Assembly (NCBI GenBank): GCA_025769875.1 | Contig: JAGFNK010000256.1 | Coordinates: 1-64,000 of the forward strand | Direction: 5' to 3' | From: Russula earlei | Lineage: Eukaryota > Basidiomycota > Agaricomycetes > Russulales > Russulaceae | DNA: 64,000 nt | The notes under the pieces: generated by a model | Database searches by the model: none | What the model was told of the DNA's origin: nothing | What the model saw: only the letters and a program-made list of their open reading frames with translations | Program-made: the position numbers and the translations under genes | In this document: positions 36,094 through 45,817 of the stretch, in pieces | Layout of the letters: every line of letters begins with the position of its first letter | Position numbering within the stretch: the stretch's first letter is position 1

Positions 36094-37590
36094 TTTGACG
36101 ATGAGATCCCAAAGTTTGGCTCTATCCTCCGCTGGCAAGGTCTTCATGTGGGCCACCATAGTGGCGGCTTCTTCCTCTTTTGGTGGTTCTGGGGTTGGTT
36201 CAGTGGTACATGCCTTAGAGGCAGTGGGGGTGGTGTTTTTAGGGCACTCCCGGCTAAGGTGGCCTTTCTCTCAGCAGCGGAAGCAACGTCCTTCTTTTGC
36301 CAATTGTTTCCTTTCTTCTTCAGTGAGTTTCTTGAAGTTGGATTTGGCAGTGTCCACTTGCATTCGATTGGAGTGGTGAGTCCTATGTTCCGAGGGGGGG
36401 TGTGTAGTTTTCCCCTTAAGTTTTTCCCTGATGGTGATGAAGCGTCGGTGTTGTCTTCTGGCCTCCTCCTTCCATTCCTGAAGAGTGGTAGGCCAAACAT
36501 CTCTGTTTAGAATTGCACGATAGAGCCCAATTTCTAAGCCATTTTTGAAGCTTTCAATGGTGATAACATCCGTTTCTGGCCATCCTGTTTTGTTTAGAAG
36601 CTGTTCGAAGGTGGAGATGTAATCATCAAGGGATTCCTTCATTGTATGTTTGGCAAGGGCTGCTTGGGCATCTTCTTTCTCCGCAGTGTTGGTGAACTTA
36701 AATGTGAAGTCTGTGACAAAGTCTCTCCATAAGACTTTGTCCATCCTGTTAATGGGGTTTTGGGTCCTGCTTATTTTTTCCCTGAGTGCGGTCGCCTGCG
36801 AGTTGACCCATTCTTCGACCTTTTCTCCCTGAATATAGGAGAGGGCCAACATTGTTCGTTTAAAAGGGGAAACCATTACTGCTTTGTCATCATTGAGGCC
36901 CCAGAACAGGTTAAATTCCATGATGAATCAGTTTTGTTTTGTTCCTTTCCCCAGTGAAAGCTGTGGGTTCTTTACCGCTAAGGGATCCATTAGTGCCTTG
37001 TGGCACAGGGGCAGCTGCTTGAGGGGGGGGAACGACGACTGGGGGGGGCTGAGCGGCCATCTGAGGAGCCTGGACAGCGGCTTGGGGTGGTTGTACAGCA
37101 ATTTGGGGTTGGGCTGCCATAATGATTTCTGGGGGGTTCTGTGGTTCAAGTTCTAGGTCTTCAATGGGTTCCTGGTTTCCAAGAGGGTCCTCTGGCTCTA
37201 ATGCTGGGGATTCAAAGGGTGTCTGAGTTTCAACAGCGTTTTCTGGTTCAGGGGGGTTGCCTTCTGTAGAGGAGGCTTCTGATTCTGACAGTGGTTCGTA
37301 GCGAGGGTCGTTTTCCCTCCAGTAGCCTAATCCAAGGCTGTTTCTGAGGAGTTCTAGGTCTAGGTGAGTGCAGAGTTGTCCTCTTCTAAGTCGTAGTTTG
37401 AACCAATGATTGTTGATGAATTCGACTGGTAGTTCTTTGTTGTTCTCAGTGGTGATGTAGCAGAGGAAGGTATGAAAGCTGTCCCAAGTGGCAGCTCCTA
37501 CAACGTGTTCGGGGAGGTCTGGGGATGGTCTGGGTTGGACGCGGACCCAACGGTTTGATGGTAGTTCAAGGTTGATCTCCAGAATTGAGT
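36081..37590 (-). pseudogene. gag: D' gag
   Basis: Homologous to D gag throughout: TATWDSFHTFLCY-like N-terminal region; a Pro/Gln-rich linker with PQAAVQAPQMAAQPP; capsid-like region broken by a frameshift near 36925; and TAG preceded by the same G_GAT_TTT heptamer. The knuckle begins CFRC at about 36275 and its remainder is in another frame. Confidence 0.8.
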
Positions 37591-37606
37591 AGAGAAGCTT
37601 AGCTTG

Positions 37607-38222
37607 TGTTATGGCATCATGACTGTGAGAGCGTTAGCTCAAGGTTCAGTGGGGCCAAATCCCTGTGACTTGGTTCAAGGGTTCAATGGGGCCGGCTCAA
37701 AGAGACCGGATCAGAGGTTTAGCGTCTCAAGGCTGAGTCAGATGATGACTCAGTCTGCAGACAGAGTCGATCTCCTGGTTTCGCAGAAGAGGAGGACGAT
37801 GATACAGAGGCAGAGGAGAAAGAGGAACACAAGGGTTCCTTGAGGTGTGCTAAGGTCAAGCAGAGTATAGGCCAGCACAAGCAAGTTGTGATTTGATAGA
37901 GAGTACAGGACAGGGGATGCGACAGGAAATGGGACAAAGCTAAGCTTGGGGCTTTCCCCAGCTTCTACAGGCGCTTAAATACTGTATGTAGCGAGGCTGT
38001 ACAGTACTATAAGCAGCACAATAGATAAAGGTAGACCAATAGCAAAAGTAACTCGACAATAGGTGAAACACAATAAGTGAAACACAATAGATGAAACACA
38101 ACAGGTGAAACACAATAGGGGATCACCATCAAGGGATGAAACAGTAACCGTGGAGACAAGGATAACAAAGGAGAACAATAAGGAGAGGGATTATGAACTG
38201 AAGAAAGGGGTAAACTACAACA
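37607..38222 (-). mobile_element. 5' LTR of D'
   Basis: 616 bp; minus-strand sequence starts TGTTGTAGTTTACC and ends GCCATAACA. More tandem TATTGTGTTTCAC-like repeats than in D (about 38060-38120). Confidence 0.85.
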
Positions 38223-39946
38223 CTCGATGTAATCAAGACAACCTACCTGAACATATCACTGGTAAAGCCTTTTGGCACCCCACTGAACCTGAAGTAGGAT
38301 ATTACCTCCACATCGAAAACCTTTACCACCCTATCAAATTTATCAACGGACGTTGGTATAAACTTGATAGATGAGAAGTCAGACTTCACCTTGAATACGC
38401 CACTCATGAAGGCCTTGTTCTCAACAATGAAGAACACGGTTTAGGAACTTGGGATCAATCAGACCCCCAGTACCAACTCTTTCAATACCAACCTTCACCC
38501 TCTCTTGGAAGACATCGTTTATCTTCGGCAGAAGAATCCCAATGACCTTCCTCTCGACCTCAAACCAGACAACCTTCACCTGGGTTATCTCCTATACATC
38601 TAGCAGTAGAAGCCATGCCAGCACCCAAACCACTTCCTGTACCACAAAGGATCTTTGGTATCGCTCGCATACCCACTCCTAGACCTCTTACCCCTCCTAC
38701 TCCACCTTCACCTCCTACTCCACCTTCTCCAGCTATGGCTGCCATAGTCCCAATCCCTTCTAACGGAGCGGTTAGGGGAAACCCACCATCTATTTTCGAT
38801 GGAGACTGCTCCCAATCCTCCAAATTCATGAGAGAGTTTGCCATCTTTCACAATATGAATGATGAAAACTCCCTCGTCAACAACCCCTATAGACGAGTTA
38901 ACACTTGTCTATCCTTTATAAGAGGCCCTAACGTGGACCATTGGGTTGACACTCAACTGGAAACACTCAATAATAGCGTCAACACTCTTGGAATACTCAG
39001 GACTGACGAAGCTCTATGGAATGACTTTAGAAATGTGTTTAACAAGGCCTTCACCGACACTAATAAAAGGCAAAATGCATTCAATAAACTAGCTGTTCTA
39101 AGGCAACAAGGACCTGACCTGGACTCTTATATTGCCACCTTTACCAACCTTGCCAATGACGCAGGATATGACCTAAACACAAATGGAACTCTAGACTACT
39201 TTGCTAGAGGTCTCAGTAGGCCACTCCTTAACAACATCTTATTAAGGGAAACCCTACCTACCAATTTCACGGAATGGACTGAAGCCGCTATAAAGGAACA
39301 TAACAAATATGCCGTGAGGCAAAGCTATATGGGAGATATACGCAATATCATGCATAACCCCCAACGATTCCTTAACTTCCGTCCTACCAACACTACATTC
39401 CGCCCTCCTCCTGGACCGCCTCCTAGGGTTAATCCTACTTTTGTACCAAGGAACCCTACAGGTCAATTTATTCCTAGAGGCAACAACCAAGTTGTTCCAA
39501 TGGATGTTGATCGCACTAGAGTGGCCACTACTGAGCAAGAGAAGAAACAACATCAAGTCGAAGGTCATTGCTTCTTTTGCTCTAAACAAGGACATGTTGC
39601 ACGCAATTGTCCTAACAAGTCGACCACCTTCAAATCAGTTCCTATGAAAACATGTCTGGTTGAAGTTATCGAACCAGATGAATACCAGGAACTATATTAC
39701 CCTGAAGAACAGATTGACACCCATGTTCACTTAGCTCAAACTGACGAACAACCAACCAAATATTATCAGGAAAATCCCCCTGATGATCAACTAGTCCAAC
39801 AACCTACTCAACAGGAGTCACACTCTTATAATGAAGGACCATCTCCTGAGGAAGTTGCAGCTATAATGTCTGGATATTCGGAAGAACAACATTGCTCATG
39901 GGCTACTGCCATGGTCAATAACGGTGTGGATTTTCCCCCAGCTTGA
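38223..39946 (+). pseudogene. gag: Chromovirus G gag, 5'-truncated
   Basis: The frame is open from the D' junction to TGA at 39944-39946, with two internal TGA codons (about 38372 and 38542). The N-terminal part (EVGYYLHIENLYHPIKFING) parallels the D and B gag N-termini. Then come a Pro/Thr-rich linker, a capsid-like region (FDGDCSQSSKFMREFAIFHN onward), a Pro-rich stretch and knuckle CFFCSKQGHVARNC (about 39571-39612). A C-terminal acidic tail ends ...GVDFPPA. The 5' LTR has been lost. Confidence 0.85.
39928..39934 (+). promoter_or_regulatory. Slippery heptamer for -1 frameshift (G gag/pol)
   Basis: G_GAT_TTT, 9 nt before the gag stop. The -1 frame reads GFSPSLNYPALI, one TGA, then AVFPSNVFVARLN into protease. 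Confidence 0.75.
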
Positions 39947-42900
39947 ATTACCCGGCCTTAATTTGAGCTGTCTTCCCTAGTAATGTATTTGTAGCAAGAC
40001 TCAATTCAATCAAAGTTCCTGTTCAAATACGCACTAGTGGACAAAGGGTCGATCTCGTCGCTCTACTTGATAGTGGAGCAACCAACAATTTCATCCACAA
40101 GAATATCATCATTCGCTATAAACTCCCAGTTACCACTCTACAAAAACCGAAGGTCATGCGCAATGTAGATGGTACTCACAACAAAGCCAGAACTGTCACC
40201 GAAGCAGTCGATCTTTACGTTCGATTTAAAGGACAAGAACATCGAATGCACTTCTATATTGCTGAAATATCAACCGATGACATGCTTCTTGGCTTCCCAT
40301 TCCTTCGTGCTACCAACCCTGCTGTTGATTGGACCAAAGGAACCCTTGAGGATACTGTTGTAGCCTCCACTTGGGACGCCGACAAATGGATCAAGCGACT
40401 TCCTATACCCCCACACTTTGATCCTACTCCAATTGTTGAAGCAGATGGGCGCAGGTTATGATAAGAGCGATAAGATCCTTAAGATCTATCAAAGATATTT
40501 CAGTATTGTGTAAGACAAGACTATAATTCAGTAATACCTATCAAAGATATCTACAACGCGTGATTAGATGCGATAGATAAGATAGGAAACAGTAAGTACT
40601 CACTTCAGTATTGTGTAAGACAAGACTGAAGTGATCTATCGAAATACGACGCTCTTAAGTACTCCAGAGCGTCTCTAAGTACACTGCAAGTAGCTACCAT
40701 CAATAAGAAACAAAGATCATACAAGGATCAGTCGTTAGTAGCTACCGATTGTCATCAATTAACTTATCATTGTAAGTAATGCAGATCTCAGCATATGAGC
40801 TGAGCCGGTGATGCCCAGTCCATGTAACCGACGCGTCAACGCGTCTGAGCTGTGATTACATCACAACGTCCCAGGGTAGTGGTAACACACCAAATCAATG
40901 ATAATCTCAACACCAATCAGAGTAGCAAAAATTAGCACTTCTACCCAACTAGCTGCACAAGCAGCTGATCAAGACAAGAAGGACTGGAAGGATTTAGTTC
41001 CTCCCAACTATCATCACTTTGAAAGGCTCTTTTCTGAAGAAGCCTCTCATCACTTTCCTACTTCCAAACCTTGGGATCATGCCATAGACCTAATCCCTGA
41101 CGCTCCATCTATGCTCAATTGCAAGATCTACCCTCTTGCACCAGTGGAACAACAGGCCCAAGATGAATTCCTAAAGGAACATTTGGAAAAAGGATATATA
41201 TGTCCTTCAAAATCACCATATGCCTCTCCTTGCTTCTTCGTAGGCAAGAAAGATGGTAAACGACGTTACGTCCAAGACTATAGACGTCTTAATGCAATCA
41301 CTGTTGAAAACAAAACCCCCCTTCCTCTCATTCCTGAAATCATCACTCGCTTGGGAAGTAAACAATACTTCACTAAGTTTGACGTACGATGGGGTTATAA
41401 CAATATACGCATCAAAGATGGTGATCAATGGAAGGCAGCATTCAAAACAAATAAGGGCTTATTCAAACCTATGGTGATGACCTTTGGTCTCACTAATGCC
41501 CCTGCCACCTTCCAATCTATGGTCAATGATATCTTTAGAGAAGAACTCAACCATCATGATGTGGAGTTCCACATCTACATGGATAATGGCATCATCGCCA
41601 CACAAGCATCTAAAGGATGGGAGTGTCACAAAGACCTTGTTACTCGCATCTTTAAGAAGCTTCAAGATAATGACCTTTTCCTTAAACCTGAGAAATGTCA
41701 ATTCCACAAAGAAGAAATTGACTATCTTGGTGTCATTATCGGCAAAGGAATGATCAAGATGGACCCAATCAAAGTCAAGGGAATTTGTGATTGGAAAGCC
41801 CCTACCAACCTACATGAGCTACGCTCTTTCCTTGGATTTGGGAACTACTATCGCAACTTCATTCCAAAATATTCAGATATCGTTCAACCTCCAGTCTGGC
41901 TCACAAAGAAAAACAAACCCTGAAGTCTGGGTTGCGAAGAACAAAGAATATCGACACTGGCTACTTGGGGCACGTCATGAAGTAACTATTCGCACAGATC
42001 ATGCCAATCTAGCCTACTTCCGCAAACCCCAGGACCTTTCACCACGTCAAGCAAGGTGGATGGCCCTTCTCCAGGAATACAACTTCAAGTTGACGACTAT
42101 CCCTGGAAAGTCTAACACTGTTGCCGATATTCTATCACGACAACCTGATCACAAAGGAGAAAACATCCATAACAAAGCTATCACACTCCTACCTGATCAT
42201 GTCTTCAATGAGCACTTGCAGATGGCAAACGTCCCTGAAGCTCGTGCTCCTACCCTTAACTGTACCTTTGGCGATAACCAGGAAGCTTTTGCACGCAAAG
42301 CTTACTCACACAAGTCACTCCCCTTACGAACTTACCTACCTGATGACCCCATTTTTCGATGGGAAGTCTTGAAGGAAGTCCATGATTCCCCAGTGGGAGG
42401 ACACCCTGGCATCGCTAACACCTGGGATCTTATAAGAAGGAAATATGAAGGACCCAGACTCCGTCTATTTGTGGAAGAATACGTCAAGGGATGCGCTAAG
42501 TGTCAAGAATCTAAAGCCATCACCACCCTGAAACATGCGCCACTCCAACCATTTGATACAAATGTGTCAGCTGGCCCCTTCCAATATGTTTCAATGGACC
42601 TTATCACAGATCTTCCAAAGTCCGGATCATATGATTCCATTCTTACTATCGTCGATCAAGGTTGTTCAAAGGCCACAAAGTTTATCCCCTGCAATAAAAT
42701 CATAGATGGTCTGGGCATCGCCATCAAGTACCTGGCTAATCTATTTCCATGGTTTGGAATTCCCAAGAGAATCATCTCTGACAGGGACCCCCGTTTCAAA
42801 GGAAACTTTGCCAGGGCCATCTGTAAAGCCACAGGGATCAAACAAAATTTGAGCACTGCCTTTCACCCACGCACGGATGGACAAACCGAGCGGATGAACC

Positions 42901-43741
42901 TCTGGATAGAGACTTATCTGAGGGAATTTGTAAATGGACGGCAAAATGATTGGCACACACTACTTCCTATTGCTGAGTTTGCTCACAATACTTGGCGACA
43001 TGAAGGCACCAGGCACACACCACACGAACTTCTTCTTGGCTTTAACCCAACTGCCAAATGGACAACAATGGACATATCTGTTCCTGAGGCTGAAACACAT
43101 CTCAAAATCATGGAACAGGTACGATCCAGGGCACAGGAGGAACTTCTGAAACGTATCAAACCATCAGAAGAACCAAGGAAGCTCAAAGAAGGACAACTCG
43201 TGTGGCTGGATGGACATAATCTAGTGGTCAAGGCCCCATCAAAGAAGCTTGCCCCCCAGCGTTATGGACCATTTGAGGTGATACAACAAATCACACCAGT
43301 GGCATATTGCATCAAATTGCCCCCATCAATGAAAATCCACAATGTGTTTCATGTGGATCTTCTCATGCCATTCACTGAAACAGGGGCATATGGCAAAGCT
43401 TTCACCCGACCACCACCTGACATTGTACAAGGGGAAGAAGAATATGAAATTGCTGCTATCATCAGAGACAGGATGTACCAAGGCAGGACACAATACCTTG
43501 TTCATTGGGAAGGATACCCAGTTTCGGAGCGCTCATGGGTCAATTCTGCTGACTTTTACGCTCCGGCTCTACTCAAAGACAAATTCCCCTGTGGGTGGAC
43601 GAGCTCATGTATAAAAACCCTCCTCCTGAACTCGAGACGGCAGAGCATCTTCTACAACTTGCTTGCCATCTCATCCACTCTACCTACCAAACTACTCCTT
43701 CACCTTCTTCACCTTCAAACTCTACCTCCTCTCATATCTGC
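39935..43741 (+). pseudogene. pol: Chromovirus G pol (PR-RT-RNase H-IN-chromodomain)
   Basis: Protease LLDSGATNNFIHK (about 40066); the frame is broken by LTR I3 and resumes TPIRVAKISTS in the correct phase. RT has YRRLNAITVENKTPLP and FDVRWGYNN, but the catalytic box is YMDN instead of YMDD (about 41566-41580). About 90 residues of RNase H are deleted after VWLTKKNKP (41923), then RTDHANLAYFRK follows. The integrase is long and intact to the eye: HDSPVGGHPGI through CAKCQ, SMDLITDLPKSGSYDS, SDRDPRFKG and DGQTERMN. The chromodomain is EEYEIAAIIRDRMYQGRTQYLVHWEGYPVSERSWV (in that order, about 43435-43550). Confidence 0.88.
40434..40912 (-). mobile_element. Solo LTR, family I (copy I3) in G pol
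   Basis: Reverse orientation, TGTTGAAGCA to AATCTCAACA; flanks are CCAAT (40429-40433) and CCAAT (40913-40917). Removing 484 bp puts protease and RT in one frame. Confidence 0.95.
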
Positions 43742-43743
43742 CA

Positions 43744-44868
43744 ATGTCTCAATCCCCAGTTTATATTCCATCCTTGCCCACCCCGACCTACTCATCCCCT
43801 GCCTACTGTCCCTCGTCCCCAGTCCCCACTTGTGCCTCCCCCGTTCTCGCCTACCCTTCCCCCACTCTATCCTATGCCGACAACGTCGCCATCGCTTCCC
43901 CCACTCCCCAACTGGCAAGAAGGTCTTTACCCTTCAAGAACCCTCCTGCCTACGAGTGCGATGAGGACGACGATGACGCTGTCGCCTGAATCTGTCTCTC
44001 CCCTTTATCACCATCCATCTCCCTCTCCTCCACCCTTCTCGGATCTGACTGCAATGCCCTGGGACTTGACCTTTTCCCAGCACGCACTCCATCCCCATTC
44101 TCCCTTGCCGAACAATTCGAGGCCGCCAAATTCTTTGACACCCCTCGCCTCCCACAACCCAGCCCTGACTGGATCCCCTCCTTGGACTACCCCCTTATTG
44201 ATTTCGCAGTCCCTGAGTACCCTGGAGGAACCATGTACAGGGAAAACTGGTTTCTTGTCAAGTTGGATGCTCGACCAGAGCCCCTCATCCACGCTACCCT
44301 TGGCAAGGGAGCCCCCATCTTCTCTCGAGTATTCACACCGATCCCCGCTGCCTGGCCCATCTCAGTCCCCAATGAGGAGCAGTGGGACATGCTCCTCGCT
44401 GACCAGCCTTACACGAACTTCGTCAATAGGGCCGTCAAGGACGACAATGACCCCTCCCTCACAGCAGGAGTCAAATCATTCAGGTACAGGACAGCGGAGA
44501 TCCTCAAAAGGAGACAAACCATATGCCTCCTCTTCGCCCAAATACTCGAACATCAAGGCCACCTTAAAGAAGTCAAACAAACCCTTGCCGCCGCGAATAC
44601 TCTCAATCGGGTTACCCTCAACCTCAGGTGGCAAGACAGATCAGACGAAGAAGAAGATGGTAGTCACCTACAGGAACTTATGCAACTCGATTCGTCTTCC
44701 TCTGCCGACTCCTTCCGACTCTCTGGTTCATCCTTCGCATCCAACTCTCCCAGACTCCCACCAATCTCCTCCCGTCACTCCAGAAAATCCTGCTTTCATT
44801 GTGGTGAATTGGGGCACATTCAACCAAACTGTCCCAACAGAGGAGATCATCAAACAAAAAGGGTATGA
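43744..44868 (+). pseudogene. Chromovirus G ORF3 (env-position protein with intact CCHC knuckle)
   Basis: 375 codons from MSQSPVYIPSLPTP to TGA, with a single in-frame TGA at 43987-43989. The N-terminus is Ser/Pro-rich with an acidic patch (ECDEDDDDAVA). A globular-looking middle follows (YRENWFLVKLDARPEPLIHA, FTPIPAAWPISVPNEEQWDM), then a helical stretch (AEILKRRQTICLLFAQILEH onward) and knuckle CFHCGELGHIQPNC at 44791-44832. It sits between the chromodomain and the polypurine tract. This is the best-preserved of the three ORF3 genes. No signal peptide or membrane span is apparent. Confidence 0.75.
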
Positions 44869-44941
44869 TCTGCGAAGTCGGACCAGCCTTGGAGGAAAGT
44901 AGGTCGGCCTTATTATCATTGTTCTCACTTCTAGGGGCCTT

Positions 44942-44954
44942 GATGGGGGGGTGA
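44942..44954 (+). promoter_or_regulatory. Polypurine tract of G
   Basis: GATGGGGGGGTGA precedes the LTR. Confidence 0.75.
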
Positions 44955-45664
44955 TGTTACACCATTTTCCTTTTACGTTTACTTCTTACCTCTTGCTATG
45001 GACTGCTTGCTTGCGTATGTCCCTTTACTTACTGGTCTTGTGATCTCTTACGTCTCGTGATCCCTTCTGTGTTATCATGTGATCCATACATGTCCAGGTA
45101 ACACTGGATTGCTGTTACTTTCCCTTTGTTTGGTTCTCTTCCCATTTATATTCACTTCTTGGTTTTGACTGTGCAATGCTGCGCACCTACTGTGCAGCAC
45201 AGTTACTTGGTTCTGACTCATTCGTGGCCTCATTCCTATGACTCCTACTTATTATGACTCCTACTATACTAGTAGCACAGTCAAAGCGCAGCTATTGCTG
45301 CACTTCTCCTGTATATATAAGCTCAGTACTTTGTGACCAAAGCCCTAAGCTTGGTCTCTTGTAGAATCCAACCTACTCTTGTCCAACATATTCTCCTGCA
45401 ACCCACTTCACTCTCACAAACTTAAACCACAACCACCTCTCCATTTCATCAACTCTTAACACACCATCCACCATCTACTCTTCACCTTTCCCTTCCTTCC
45501 CTAAGAGTCTCTCTTCACTCCCCTGAGAAGAGCTCTCCTCCTTTAAAACCTACCTTCCTCTACTCTCTCTGCTTTGCTCAAGGTCCCTGACGGACTTGAA
45601 CGCATATAGCTAGTGGAACCAGCCCTAGTCTATCCCATTATAAACTTACCCTAGCTTCTCAACA
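44955..45664 (+). mobile_element. LTR shared by chromovirus G (as 3' LTR) and element L (as 5' LTR)
   Basis: Starts TGTTACACCA after the G polypurine tract and ends CTTCTCAACA. GTATATATAAG at about 45311 is followed about 30 bp later by CCCTAAGCTTGGTC, the likely transcript start. Next to its right end is GACCAAGTTG, matching 8 of 10 bases of the complement of AAGCTTGGTC, i.e. a self-priming site. Confidence 0.75.
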
Positions 45665-45817
45665 GACCAAGTTGTACTAGGAAGGGTCTTTTGGCCATAA
45701 CCTGTTTAGCATAAAACACTTCGACCACTGCAGGGAACCTTACTCATTATACACAGGAACCAGCCTGTTTCTTGAACACCTCTCTATCATCAACTTGTTT
45801 TCTGCTTGTGAACTGAC

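Larger units (their letters stand above)
35312..38222 (-). mobile_element. D': inverted, 3'-truncated copy of chromovirus D
   Basis: It comprises the 5' LTR (38222-37607, minus strand), gag and pol as far as RT motif MVVD, where it stops at about 35312 against K-flank sequence. It splits gag of G on its right side (G resumes at 38223). The missing 3' part implies a deletion after insertion. Confidence 0.85.

Noticed and set aside
43595..44902. 435-codon open frame overlapping G ORF3
   Set aside because: It is Ser/Pro/Leu-rich without a domain. The frame one base away carries the CCHC knuckle and the MSQSP start, so the longer frame is a compositional shadow, except that its first 30 codons may be the end of pol after a frameshift.
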